Source: Tetragonia tetragonoides
Lineage: Eukaryota > Streptophyta > Magnoliopsida > Caryophyllales > Aizoaceae
Direction: 5' to 3'
DNA: 64,000 nt
Assembly: GCA_038025085.1 (NCBI GenBank)
Contig: CM076144.1
Location: forward strand, 36,738,501-36,802,500
The notes below the pieces were generated by a model. That model was not told the origin of the DNA. It ran no database searches and saw nothing but the letters and a program-made list of their open reading frames with translations. This document shows, piece by piece, positions 35,864 to 47,470 of the stretch. A program made the position numbers and the translations under genes. Numbering within the stretch: position 1 is the stretch's first letter; the number at the start of each line of letters is the position of its first letter.

Positions 35864-38824
35864 ATGGATCTTCGCGAAGAGAGCTCTAAATTGGAGTCCT
35901 TAGCAACTGCTACGTCGAGAAGACTCTCCTCTGCATCTTCTGTATTCTACTCAGCAAACCCGTCTCCATTCTTTTCACCAAGTTCACCAAAGTCTCAATT
36001 TTCCGAGTCCAACCGCACTGACATACTACTTGAAGATGTCAGTATTTCTAGTAGAGCAATTCCAAACCCTGAACCAGAGATGAATGTTAGACTTGACCAG
36101 CCTGATATTCCAGCATCCCAGCTGGCAAGTGACCTCCAAATTCTTGAACGTGTTTCTTCCTCAACAGGGTTATCCATTGGCACCGCTTCTAGTCATAGCC
36201 AAGGCCGATGGATTGATTACTCAAGGCACAGAGGGAGGCAAAAGAAAGTGGCCAGACACTATGGTGTGCCGTTCCCTCAAAATGCAGCTTCTCTGACTAC
36301 GAGCAGAATCAGAAACTGTGATGTCTACATAGGCTTGCATGGAAGAAAACCTTCGCTGTTGAGATTTGCTAATTGGTTGCGTGCTGAGCTGGAGGTTCAG
36401 GGCGTCAGCTGCTTTGCATCTGATAGGGCTCGATGCAGGAATTCGAGAAAACAAAGAAGCGTGGAGCGTGCAATGGATGTTTGCAGCTTCGGGGTGGTGA
36501 TCATAACAAGGAAGTCGTTTAAGAACCCATATACAATTGAGGAGCTGAGATTTTTTGCAAGTAAGAAGAACCTTGTTCCTGTGTTCTTTGATGTCGCTCC
36601 TAGTGATTGCCTTGTTAGGGATATCATAGAGAGAAGGGGAGAACTGTGGGAGAAACATGGGGGTGAGTTGTGGAATTTATATGGTGGGCTAGAGAAGGAA
36701 TGGAAAGAAGGGATATATGGCCTTTCTCGGGTTGATGAGTGGAAATTGGAGGCACGCAATGGGAACTGGAGAGATTGCATATTGAGGGCTGTTACACTGC
36801 TCGCGATAAGATTAGGAAGGAGAAGTGTTGTGGACCGGTTGAGCAGATGGAAGGAGAAGGTGGAGAAAGAAGAGTTCCCGTTCCCTCGAAATGAGAACTT
36901 TACAGGTAGGAAAAAGGAGATGACGGAGTTGGAATTTATGCTTTTTGGAGATGTTACAGGAGATTCAGAAAGGGATTATTTTGAAATCAAGACTAAGCCC
37001 AAGAGAAGGAATTTGACAATTAGTTGGAGTAGGTGTAATTCAATGGAAAGACAGAGAGAGACTGGACAGCAGAAGGGTAAAGATCCTGTTGTATGGAAAG
37101 AATCCGAAAAAGAGATTGAGATGCAAAGCAACAGTTTCCCACAGCAGCAACATCATCATGCACCAAAGGCAAAGAGTAGCAGAAAATATGCTCGAAGAAA
37201 AAGGTCTATGAAAATCGTGTATGGAAAGGGGATAGCAGTTGTGTCAGGCGAATCTGGAATTGGCAAGACAGAGCTCCTTCTTGAGTTTGCGTACAGGTAC
37301 CATCAAAGATATAAGACAGTCTTGTGGATAGGAGGGGAAAGTAGATACATTAGGCAGAACTACCTGAATCTTTGGCCATTTTTAGAAGTTGATGTAGGAA
37401 TTGAGACATGTGCTGAGAAGAGTAGAATAAGAAGCTTTGATGAACAAGAAGAAGCTGCTATTTTCAGAGTACGCAGAGAACTCATGAGAAACTTGCCATA
37501 CTTGGTTATCATCGACAACTTGGAGAGTGAAAAGGATTGGTGGGATCACAGGCTCATAATGGATCTTCTTCCTCGCTTTGGAGGTGAAACCCACTTCCTA
37601 ATATCCACACGCCTACCTCGTGTAATGAACCTGGAGCCTATGAAACTCTCCTACTTATCCGGGGTGGAGGCTCTTTCTTTAATGCAGGGAAGTACAACAG
37701 ACTACCTACTTGCTGAAATTGATGCTCTCAGGGTCATTGAGGAGAAACTTGGAAGAGTAACCTTAGGGCTTGCCATTGTTGGAGCAATTCTCTCTGAGCT
37801 TCCTATTAATCCCACTAGGCTCCTAGATACCATCAATAGGATGCCTTTGAGGGAATTCTCATGGATTGGGAAAGAATGTAATGCACTTAGGAGAAACACC
37901 TTCCTGTTGCAGTTGTTCGAGGTTTGCTTCTCAATATTTGACCATGCAGATCGGCCTAGAAGTTTGCCCACAAGAATGGTTCAGGCAAGTGGTTGGTTTG
38001 CGCCAGCTCCGGTTCCAGTCTCTCTCTTAGCAGCGGCTGCACACAAAATACCAGAAAAGCACAAAGGAACCAGGTTATGGAAAAAAATATTACATTCCTT
38101 GCCCTGTGGCTTCAACTCCTACAGCAAAAAATCTGAAATCGAAGCAGCTTCCATGTTGTTGAGGTTTAATATCGCAAGAAGTAGCACTAAGCAAGGCTAT
38201 ATTTATTTCAATGAGCTGGTGAAACTTTATGCCCGCAGGAAAGGGGTAACTGGAGTTGCTCAAGCGATGGTTCAAGCTGTTACTGGCCGAGCATCTGTAG
38301 TGCAGCACTCTGAACATTTATGGGCTGCATGTTTTTTGATTTTTGGATTTGGAAATGACCCCATAGTTGTGGAACTCAAGGTTTCGGATCTGCTGGTTCT
38401 TGTAAAAGAAGTGGTTTTACCTCTCTCCATCAGGGCATTTATCACATTCTCCCGGTGCAATGCTGCTCTCGAGCTCCTTCGCTTATGCACAAATGCTCTT
38501 GAGACAGCTGATCAGGCATTTGTTACTCCAGTTGACAAATGGATGGACAAATCACTTTGTTGGAGACCAGTCCACACAAACGCCCAGCTGAATCCCTCCT
38601 TGTGGCAGGATATGGCATTAGCGAGAGCCACGGTATTAGAGACCAGGGCTAAGCTCATGCTAAGAGGAGGGCAGTTTGATATTAGTGATGATCTAATTAG
38701 GAAGGCCATTTTTATCAGAACTTCCATCTCTGGCGAAAATCATCCTGATACGCTGTCTGCCAAGGAAACCCTGACCAAAATTACCAGGCTTTTAGCAAAT
38801 GTTCAAGCACATACCTCCCAATAG
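35864..38824 (+). CDS. TIR-NBS-TPR (TNP/XTNX type) signalling protein, 986 aa
   Basis: A single uninterrupted exon. A Ser-rich N-terminal extension of about 145 residues precedes a TIR domain starting at about N151 (NCDVYIGLHG), with the Glu pair expected at the NADase site in YTIEELRFF (E226/E227). An NB-ARC-like ATPase follows, with P-loop GESGIGKTE at 462-470 and Walker B LVIIDN around D551. The C-terminus (about 905-980) has a TPR-like helix pair ending SGENHPDTLSAKETL. No LRRs are present. From memory this order and length match the conserved TNP clade (At4g23440, At5g56220), which is distinct from TNL resistance genes and is also kept in monocots. The role is probably TIR-type nucleotide signalling; the precise function is unsettled. 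The start is the first ATG of the open frame and gives the expected family length. Confidence 0.92.
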   Translation: MDLREESSKLESLATATSRRLSSASSVFYSANPSPFFSPSSPKSQFSESNRTDILLEDVSISSRAIPNPEPEMNVRLDQPDIPASQLASDLQILERVSSSTGLSIGTASSHSQGRWIDYSRHRGRQKKVARHYGVPFPQNAASLTTSRIRNCDVYIGLHGRKPSLLRFANWLRAELEVQGVSCFASDRARCRNSRKQRSVERAMDVCSFGVVIITRKSFKNPYTIEELRFFASKKNLVPVFFDVAPSDCLVRDIIERRGELWEKHGGELWNLYGGLEKEWKEGIYGLSRVDEWKLEARNGNWRDCILRAVTLLAIRLGRRSVVDRLSRWKEKVEKEEFPFPRNENFTGRKKEMTELEFMLFGDVTGDSERDYFEIKTKPKRRNLTISWSRCNSMERQRETGQQKGKDPVVWKESEKEIEMQSNSFPQQQHHHAPKAKSSRKYARRKRSMKIVYGKGIAVVSGESGIGKTELLLEFAYRYHQRYKTVLWIGGESRYIRQNYLNLWPFLEVDVGIETCAEKSRIRSFDEQEEAAIFRVRRELMRNLPYLVIIDNLESEKDWWDHRLIMDLLPRFGGETHFLISTRLPRVMNLEPMKLSYLSGVEALSLMQGSTTDYLLAEIDALRVIEEKLGRVTLGLAIVGAILSELPINPTRLLDTINRMPLREFSWIGKECNALRRNTFLLQLFEVCFSIFDHADRPRSLPTRMVQASGWFAPAPVPVSLLAAAAHKIPEKHKGTRLWKKILHSLPCGFNSYSKKSEIEAASMLLRFNIARSSTKQGYIYFNELVKLYARRKGVTGVAQAMVQAVTGRASVVQHSEHLWAACFLIFGFGNDPIVVELKVSDLLVLVKEVVLPLSIRAFITFSRCNAALELLRLCTNALETADQAFVTPVDKWMDKSLCWRPVHTNAQLNPSLWQDMALARATVLETRAKLMLRGGQFDISDDLIRKAIFIRTSISGENHPDTLSAKETLTKITRLLANVQAHTSQ

Positions 38825-41166
38825 TTTTCATTCTTTTTGTAAGCAGAAATTTACAGTAGGAGTATACATAGTGGTTTGAATAATGTTCTTTCCGAACATC
38901 TCAGAGAAGTTTTTATCTATACCATTTAATACTCATTCAGATGCCATTTTCGATTCTGTTATCATCTCTCACTTCGATTTGGATGAGACATCCTTCAACT
39001 GAACCCGATCAAGTCAGACAACCCTTATTCTCACACTAGCTTGTGTATTGCATAATGTTTCCAAGGCATCAGCTCTGAACATTTTCCGGAAGGTTACTTG
39101 TACAAACTAGCTGCAACAAATACTGCGTACTTATTATTTTATCATTCTCTAGCACATTGTTAGAGTGATTTGATATATAGTCATATAGAGCGATCTTTCG
39201 GTATTGTGCCTTTCCATCAATTCTATGCAGAATTCTTACCGCTTGTTGTGTAGGTAAGAAACACTGGCTATACAATAGTTTAATGCTTACAGAAGCTGCA
39301 GACTTGCAAAGTTTCATGGTGTTAAGTCAGTGAAGGATTTCGTTTCTTTACAAGTTAGAAAAGGTACTGATATTCGTTTTTTTCATTGTTTTTTCCCCTT
39401 TCCACTTAATCTAGGTTGAGTTCTTGCCAAGATTCAGATGGAGTCTGGTGTACATTCCAAGTCCCAACACGGGCAAGCTGTCTGCTGCTCTGAATTGATC
39501 TAACGATGATTGCTATTTAACTGCCTTAGCAAACAAGCATTTATCCTATTCTTTTCTTTCACTTTTGGCAATGTCTTCCTTGAGACGTGCAATTTTGATA
39601 CTAAATACAGAAAAACATCAATTCCTTGCAGCTCAGACAATGAATATGGCGAGAGGCAAGGTTCCCAGCAATTTTGGAACTGCTTCAAGATCGTCAGAGA
39701 AACAGACGGCAACATTTTTCAAAATTTTCAATTTACTGACGTGCTAAAGTTGTTCAAGAGGAGACTGCAGCTTGAGCCATTTGAGCATTCTAATGACAAG
39801 CTCGTTGTACAACCCTACATGCAAATGCAATGACCTACGGCAGGGTCTCTTCATCCATTTTGGCAGTTCAGTTATCTTTGAGTTAGCCCACATTCTGGAG
39901 CAATGTCATCAGCAGGAGAACTCAGTTTCTCCAGCAGAGATGTGCAACTTTGCAGGCCATTGGGTGTACATGTTAAATCCACAAAGGAAGAAACTCAAAC
40001 CTTGCAGATATGGTGAATATCTTTAGTCTGAGGCAAGTTTATACTTGTAATAGCTTGAGAGACTTCATCTGCAATAGCTCAAGAGAAACAATTTAGCCTC
40101 TCATAATTAGATATCCCCATTGGAAACTTGTGGACTCAGCTCATCCAGTAGATTTTTGCAACTCCAGGCACCTTGCGCGTCTTACAGGTTTTGAAAGAAC
40201 TGAGCTTGCTGCAGCTGATGATAGATCTGAGGGGAACATCACAACAGATTTTAAGAACCAAGCTATCAGGAGCCACTATTGTGCTGGTTCATAATTTGTA
40301 ACCAACACAAAAGGACTGGCCAAGGGCATCAACTGTCCACGGAATATAGTCTATATTGAGTTATTGACCGAGCCTCCATGTTTCTTTCATTCAAGCTTCA
40401 TGTTCCAAAATTTAAACCATGGATCAAACAGGGATTAACCAATTGGATCGACACCAAACTGTTTGGATATTTTATTCGAATGACGGACCACAGATTACAG
40501 ACAAGACACACCGGAATCTGGTCCGAAACCCAACTATTGATCAAAAGAAAACTAGTACAACAACAATTATCCATGAATTATTCCGCCGAAGGCAAGGTTT
40601 GGGGAGGTCCTGATATATGCAATGTTAATACCTAGCTAGTTGCGTAAATGTGTAAATAAACTGTTTTAACCAAAATAGTAAAATCCTCAATACATAAAGC
40701 GAAGTCGTGCATGTAATCTTGATCATTATTCATCCAACCGGTTCAGTCTGAATCTGTCTACAATATTAAACAATACAAACTGGAGCGGACAACTGGGTCA
40801 ATCCACAGTCCAGAAAACTCCACTTAGAGGTTCTGTTCAACTGTATCTCAGCCAATCCATTCCAGGTCCGCACTGACGAACAGCACTACATGAGAATCAT
40901 GACCACCATCTCACCCGAAGAAGGAAAAAATGTCAGCATCACTTTGGCTTCAACAAGTAGTTTAATGCCAAGAAACTTGCTGGGCACTAACCAAATAAGA
41001 AGCTCAACACGAGAATACACCAGCTTCAGAGCCTCATTTGATGATAACTCCTTCAAATCGCTCTCATAATCTCAAAGCACCTCTCTCCATCCAATAAACT
41101 ACAGATGAGGATCATGTTTTTACACAATTATTCATCCAGTAGCAAAACTTTTTTGAGTTTCTTCAA
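38825..41166. other. 3' UTR of the TNP gene, spacer, and 3' UTR of the coiled-coil gene
   Basis: No coding region recognised. Open frames at 39500-40030 and 40378-40635 have no recognisable domain. Sequence from about 40850 is probably the 3' UTR of the minus-strand coiled-coil gene. Confidence 0.5.
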
Positions 41167-44100
41167 TCATCCCATCTGAGATTTCTGAGTGGGAGAGTTT
41201 GCTTTGGTTTGGTTGTGCGCATTTTTCATTTCTGCAGTCGACTCTGCTTCGGCTTTCTCAAGAAGCGCCTGCTTGAACATTGCACTCATGGTCTCCATCT
41301 TTGCTTTGTCGATGCTGTTTACGTCTGCAGCTGCCTCTGTTGCAGCTTTCTCAAGCATAACCTGTTTATACATATCACCCATCATCTCTGTCTTAGCCTT
41401 CTCTTTCTCCATTTGCATGTTGATTATAGACTCCACTTCCTTGTCAATTGGCTTGAAATACTCATTAATGTCAGCCTCCTGTACAGCAGAATGAATAGGT
41501 TGAGAACATCAGAATTCACCGTGGCTGACAAAATGCAACACAAACATGGACCAAAGTGATCCACAGCCATAAGTGCATAGCCATCATTTACCAAGGAACA
41601 GAAGAATGCATAGCTTTACACAACAAGCCAAGATGAGCATTTTGAAGTGTATGGATCTCAATATAAGCAGGGGCGGAACTAGGAAATTTTTATTGGGGGG
41701 ACCGATAATTACTACTCCCTCCGTTTTTTGAAAATATTTACATTTGCTTTTTCACGGTCTCCAATGCATCACTTTGACCGTAGATAACTGTAATTTTATG
41801 CATATATAAATTTTAAAATTTTAAAATTTTAAAAGTATTCTTTAAAATGAATCTAACAATAGCATTTTTACATTATAAATCTTTGTATTTTTTCACTAAT
41901 TCATGGTCAAAATTTGTGAACTTTGACCTTGAAAAATGAAGTGTAAACATATTGGTGAAACGGATTAAGTAGTATAATATACTTCTATCACCCAACACAA
42001 TCAGTTCAAGTTTGACTTTAATGTTTGATGTCAATTTTTGTCATTAGTTTTTATCCTAATAAAAAAAGTTATCAGAAAATGTCTTGATAGATCTAATAAT
42101 ATATTTTGTATATTGTGACTCAATTGACGATTTTTAACAAATTATTTGCCAAACCTTTCATCTGACTACTAATGTTGGACAATAGAAGTTTAATTACTTG
42201 TTATCCCCACACTTTTATTTTATTTTTTTGAATCTTATCCAAAGTTAAAGTATTTGGTGAATACATTTTTTTATGGGTGTATAAGCTATGTTAAAAGAAC
42301 AAGTATGATATACCAAGATATTAAAAAGAATAAAGAATTGTATGTAAAAATGAGAAATGCTAAAAAAAGAAGAAGAAATGAACTGATAATTGTTTAAAGG
42401 CACGCTGGCAGGCAGTGGCAAGATTAAAGAAGAAGTGCCAAACTAAATAAAAGATAAAATTTAGTCAAAAGAAATGATAAATTGGATAAAATCAATAGAC
42501 TAGGATTGTGATAATAGTAGGTTTCGAACACAGGTTGGGGGGGGGGGGGGACCAACTGAGTTACAATAACCAACTCAGCTACTACCAACTTGTGATTTTC
42601 TTTACAAGTAGATTAATATTAATTGGCCTAGGCCTGGGCTCCCCCAAACCCCCCCTCAGTTCCGCCCCTGAATATAAGCATATAATATAAGGACGATATA
42701 ACACTATATAGACAGCAATCCTTCTCACTTTCACTTGCTGCAGAAACTACCAGACATTCATACATAAAACCTTTAACTTGAAACTTTGGAAAAGGTTGGT
42801 GGTCATGTCCCACAATGTACCCGGACTTGGAATTACCAAGAAAGTGTAATTTAGCCAAGTGAGGAGTTTGGAGAATGATATGAATTTATAATGGAAATGT
42901 GGTGAATAACCTAGAGGGCGTCCTAACGTCCAAGAAACTTCCCTTCTGATGCAAAGGAAAAAATACGAGACACAAGATAATGCAAGGTGTAGTAATTAGA
43001 AATGTGCCCTTCCCTTATGCTCAGATTAATTACGAAACCTGGCAGAATCCAAAAGTCACCACCATCAAACTAACTATGGCCATTAGAAAAAGTTCATACA
43101 GACTAATTAACCAGTAAGAGTATCTTCTCTACTTAGAAGTCAATGGGAAGAGCAATGGAGAGGTTTGCAAACTATTAACATGTGTTGTAAGGTCTTGGTA
43201 ACAGAAGCAATAGGAAAATCCTGATCCATTAGCCTCCCATCTTTCACCAAGAGACTAGGGCTCAACTCAACCAGGCTTTGTATAATCCCAACAAAAAAAA
43301 GAGGTGTTATAGCATCATCTTCACAAAAGAAGTAAGAGAGATTACAACTTAATATCCATCATCATAAAGAAAATTGTAGTTTTTGGTGCCTCACATTTGT
43401 TTTCAAAAGATAGATGACAAACTCACCATATCTTCCAGCCTCTTATTTAGATTTTGCATTTCGTCCACCATTCGTCGAACTTCTGACAATATCATCTGTT
43501 CAGGGATCTTTTTCACGGCCTCCTTCCTTTGTTGTGCCTAAACCGAGAAGAAAGAGATAGAAAAACATGTCAGCCTTAATGAAGATATGCAAGCACAAGG
43601 ACAGGAGGGGAAGGGGAAAAAAAATCCACATTTCAATAACCACGTATATAAAAGCGAAAGCTCAAACACATAGAACACCTATGTCATCCTTTCCGCTGAG
43701 GAATCTCTTGCCCTCTATTCTTGTTTCTACTTTCTCCAATCAGAGTCTCAGCCGTAAAAACACACACACAATCTCCAACTACAGCATTATGTATTGAACT
43801 TTAAATACCAGATACCCAAGAATCGAACAAGGAAAAAGGGTTTAACATAAGAATCAAGACTATTTGGTCTTCATGTCCACATTGGATCTGAGACATAATA
43901 TAGACTACTTCTAGGAAGCACAGATATCTTTGATAGAGGCAGTGTCACATGTCCAACACGTGGACATGAAACATATTAGGCGTTTCAGGCGCTATAAACA
44001 ACACTTCCCGTGTTGGTGCTAACCTATGTCTGTGCAACATGGTTCTACTTTTACTAGCTCTCCGTTATCTCTGACATAGACCTTACTTGCAAGGTTTCAC

Positions 44101-45373
44101 TTTTTTTTTTTTTTTTTTTTAACCATTAAAGCAGCCTCAGAATCTATCTATGTTAAGATGCACACTATACCTTGTCACTTCCCCCACCCCCTTCACTGAG
44201 CGCATCATACTCACACCGTTTCTTACACTTATTCACTGTTACCTCAACAAACCATCTTTTCTTTCTAAAGTTCTGCTAACTAAAGATAATCCAAGTTTGC
44301 CAATAGCCGTGTATTGAATCAAACTCCCTGTCTTGCTAGATCTGATTATTGAGGGACTTTCACTTTTACACAGCATGGCATCAAACATACATATACAGAA
44401 AATGTGACACTCCTTCAACTACAGTGTCCTGGTGACTCTCCGCAGCAGGACATTATTACATTGCTCTCAGCGAAGATTACGCTAATTTGTTAATCAATAT
44501 ACTAGTTTATGGATAACAAGAAGAAAAAGTCTATAACGTATTATAGAGAGGAATGTAGGGATCAAGTTATGAAGAGTTAAATTGGCATAGAAATGTGGAC
44601 AAAACATCAGTTGAAACTTAAAACCTTACAACTACAACTCCTTTGGTAAGATTTCAAGTATTCTATATTTCTATTAAAGGGGTGCTTGGATTTGGGTAAA
44701 TAAGGGGGTATGCAATTTGAGTATACAATTGCATAAGTGACCACCCATTCCCTTCACCTTTGAAACATTGATCATCATCCATTAATCTCAACTGTTCCAC
44801 ATTGAGATTTAAAAAAAAAAAAAAAAAAAAACCTGTTCCATATAATCCTCCAAGGTCCAAAATAAGCCCTAGATTTTCCTCAACTCAAAACTGTCACTCT
44901 TCAGTGGGTTGATAACTTCACACAACGGCCCCAAATACATGAAGAGAACTGTTCTATTCAATGCCCACATGATTTAATTCAAAACAAGTAAAATTAACAA
45001 ACACTTACAAGGGTTAGATCCCCTCAATTCCTTAAAGGGTAAAAAAATAACCTTTATCTAGGACATGATGAGCAAGAAATGAAATTTCGAAGAGTAGTAA
45101 TTACTCAATTGAAGAGAAACCATGTTCAATTAATATCTCTATCTTTTTATTTTGCCCATTTGCTAAAAAAAAACCCAGCACAAATTCAATTACCACTAAA
45201 ATTAAAACTGAATCTGAAAACAAAATGGAAAAGGGTAAAAACAATAATAAAATTACCAATCGGAGATGCTGTTCAAGTTGCAATCTGTAAGATCGAATAC
45301 GACGCTCTTCGTAACCAGAGAGTACTCGAACGTAGAACATGGCTTTTCTCCCAAACTCTATTAGCTTCTTCAT
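41167..45373 (-). CDS. Conserved plant coiled-coil protein of unknown function, three exons, 179 aa
   Basis: Exons 45257-45373, 43427-43537 and 41167-41478 join in phase (39 + 37 + 103 codons plus stop) with GT-AG sites. The N-terminus MKKLIEFGRKAMFYVRVLSGYEERRIR is basic and amphipathic. The rest (LQLEQHLRL..AQQRKEAVKKIPEQMILSEVRRMVDEMQNLNKRLED) is predicted coiled coil. The last exon holds two related copies of a motif like K.KMETMSAMFKQALLEKAEAES (compare KAKTEMMGDMYKQVMLEKAATEA). The first residues could also act as a short targeting signal. I recognise it only as a conserved plant protein and assign no function. A (CT)n tract lies in the 5' leader just above the ATG. Intron 2 carries a 1-kb hAT element. 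Confidence 0.8.
41668..42670. mobile_element. hAT non-autonomous element in intron 2 of the coiled-coil gene
   Basis: Termini CAGGGGCGGAACTAGG and (reverse complement of the right end) CAGGGGCGGAACTGAGG share 13 identical terminal bases. The 8-bp TSD AATATAAG is exact (41660-41667 and 42671-42678). No transposase ORF. A Stowaway-like MITE is nested at 41715-41969, and a G run is at about 42537-42550. Confidence 0.9.
41715..41969. mobile_element. Stowaway-like MITE nested in the hAT element
   Basis: CTCCCTCCGTTTTTTG at the left and (reverse complement) CTTAATCCGTTTCACC at the right, with TA on both sides (41713-41714 and 41970-41971). Confidence 0.7.
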
Positions 45374-45837
45374 TTTCTCTCTCTCTCTCTCTCTCGGTCA
45401 CGGTGGTTTACTGCTGGTGGTGGTGTGATGGAGCTCAGAGTCAGAGGGGTTGTTTATCTCTCTTCAGTTCACCTGAGTACTTTAACGAAAAAAATATAAA
45501 TCAAAAAGACCTTTTATTTTTCATTTTCTTAATATGACTATTTCGCCCTATACTTGATGGCCTTTATTTTAAAAAATAACATTCAAAAAAAAAAAAAAAA
45601 CATTGGTCAGAGGTAAAATGGTCTTTCTTGCACGTAAAGTGGTTTTCATATAAGATAGTTTTTGACAATTTTTCCATAAATAAATTTAAATGAGCTTTTT
45701 ATTTTTTGATTTTCTTTCACGAATCAAAGGAGGGCGGAGGGAATCCCAATTCTTTGTGTGCTCCCATAGTCCCATGTCAGTATACCTCAAAGGAACGTGC
45801 GTGTATTTTATGCGCTCCAAGTGCGGTGTGTGGTCTT

Positions 45838-46030
45838 AGGCCCTATTTTCTTCAGCGGAATGGTGCGGGATGGTGAGGAACGGAACGGATTGGAACGGAA
45901 TAGAACGGAACGGCGCAGCGCAGATAATTCAAAAAAATGTGAGGCAAAATGAAGTACAAAATGCGGAACGGAACGGAATGCAGCATGAAATAGACGAAAA
46001 GAATAGGATCTTACACATACCATTGCGGTA
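45838..46030. mobile_element. hAT-like MITE, GGAACGGAACG-rich (copy 1)
   Basis: TAGGCCCTATTTTCTTC at the left and (reverse complement) TAAGATCCTATTCTTTTC at the right are imperfect inverted repeats. The interior is dominated by GGAACGGAA units. It shares ends and interior with 54613-54866. No clear TSD. Confidence 0.55.
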
Positions 46031-46380
46031 TACCCAGTATCCTAAGAGCATTTAAAAGGCGCCAGTAGGAGAGTAGCATGATCAATGTCCTTCAAATTGA
46101 CAGTCGTTATATTGAATTTTTATTACCTAATTCTGAATCCACCTAATTAGATAGATCTCTCCATCTTTCTCTCTAAATTTGGCGGTATGCAACCTACTAG
46201 TTGAAGATTTGATAGACTCTAATTTTATGTTTGGTATCCATGTAATTGATGTTCCCTTTCAGTGAAATCTCTTTGGAGAGAAAAAGAGAAGTGGAATCTG
46301 GAGATAGCAATATTTTGGATAGATTAAATAGGACACTTGTTACATTTAGTTATTTTCTTGGTAGCATATCTAAATGATTT

Positions 46381-46650
46381 TGTATCTCACCTTGCTTTTC
46401 AAGTTCCAACCATTGTCCCAATTTTCTTGCAAATCGTGATGCACATTCTTTAGCTCCTCCTTTCAACTTTGAAATGGCTTGACATCTCCATTAAAAGTTA
46501 AAACTATGAAAATTTTAGTTAGACAAGTTTAGGGGTTTGAAATTCCATGGGTCATATACTCACATTTATTAACAGATTACTCGTTACCTCAGATTCTCAA
46601 GACCAAGTCCAAATTCAGCTGCACCATTGCTTGAAGAGCCATGCTTAAAC
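46381..46650 (-). pseudogene. Two spliceable exon fragments of an unrecognised protein
   Basis: On the minus strand, an acceptor TTTGACAG is followed by FKHGSSSNGAAEFGLGLENL and a donor AG/GTAACG (about 46587). A second acceptor (TGGAG/ATGTC) then continues in phase as RCQAISKLKGGAKECA.. to ..WLELEKQ before donor GTGAGATAC at about 46394. The phase match suggests a real former gene or a captured gene fragment. I found no further exons on either side and do not recognise the family. Confidence 0.3.
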
Positions 46651-47470
46651 TGTCAAACGTGCTGTTTGCATATTGAAAACACGAGAGTAAAGGAAACAAC
46701 ATCTTTGTCGGTGAGCATTGAGAAAACTCCATAAGTCCATAGCCAAAGACCAGGAGCCAGAGGGGAACAAATCTGGATTGGAATCAAGTAGGAAGAACAA
46801 AAAGGAAAAGGAAGTCGACGAACTAGAATAGAGAACCTCGCTAAGATAGTGATGTGAGGGAGGACCATAAGGTAGTGTTAAGCATGGTTGCCGCCTCGCT
46901 AGAGCATAGAGGAAATGAAGTATGCACATTAACCATAGAAGCATTGGAGGAAGAACCATGAGAACTATAAAGAAATGAGCAAACAGAAATAGGGTTTAAG
47001 ATGATTGTACTCGCTCTCATGCAGTGTAGAATCTGTAGATGGCTCAAGCCAGCCCTGAAATATAACCTTTGTTATTCTTACTTTAGTATTCAGATCAAGA
47101 GATAACAGGTTGTGTGCCTCTTTTACGACAGACCAGAGACTCGTACAAGATTGGAAAACACATGAGTACAAGTACCACAATTTTGATGCCAGAGTAACAA
47201 ACTTGCAAGTAAGTATTCCAATCAACATAACGGGAAACACGCAAATTGCTTCAAATTCATGCCATGAATGAATATATGCCATAAGCATGATTCCTGAACC
47301 TTCCGAGTGAAATAATTTACAGAATGTCAATAAAACTAAAGAGACAGAAGGGAGGTGTTTAGAGATTTTTTTTTTTTTCTTTCATCAAACAAACCCTTCT
47401 TTGAAGCAATTTTGCATTTTCTTAGTGATTAAATGTACAAACAGATAAAGTAGAACTATGGCTTTTGTGT

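Larger units (their letters stand above)
45374..47470. other. Spacer between the coiled-coil gene and the UBC gene
   Basis: Contains the coiled-coil gene promoter, a GGAACGGAACG-rich repeat (45838-46030), two possible exon fragments (46381-46650), and the UBC 3' UTR near 47200-47470. Confidence 0.5.

Noticed and set aside
36221..36780. Long minus-strand frames opposite the TNP gene
   Set aside because: Shadows of the plus-strand coding frame, with no recognisable domain.
39500..40640. Open frames considered as a small gene downstream of the TNP gene
   Set aside because: Short, overlapping frames with no domain; more likely UTR or spacer.
46645..47330. Overlapping minus-strand frames rich in Leu, Ser and Phe
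   Set aside because: Three frames are equally open and no domain is visible; composition reflects CT-rich sequence.
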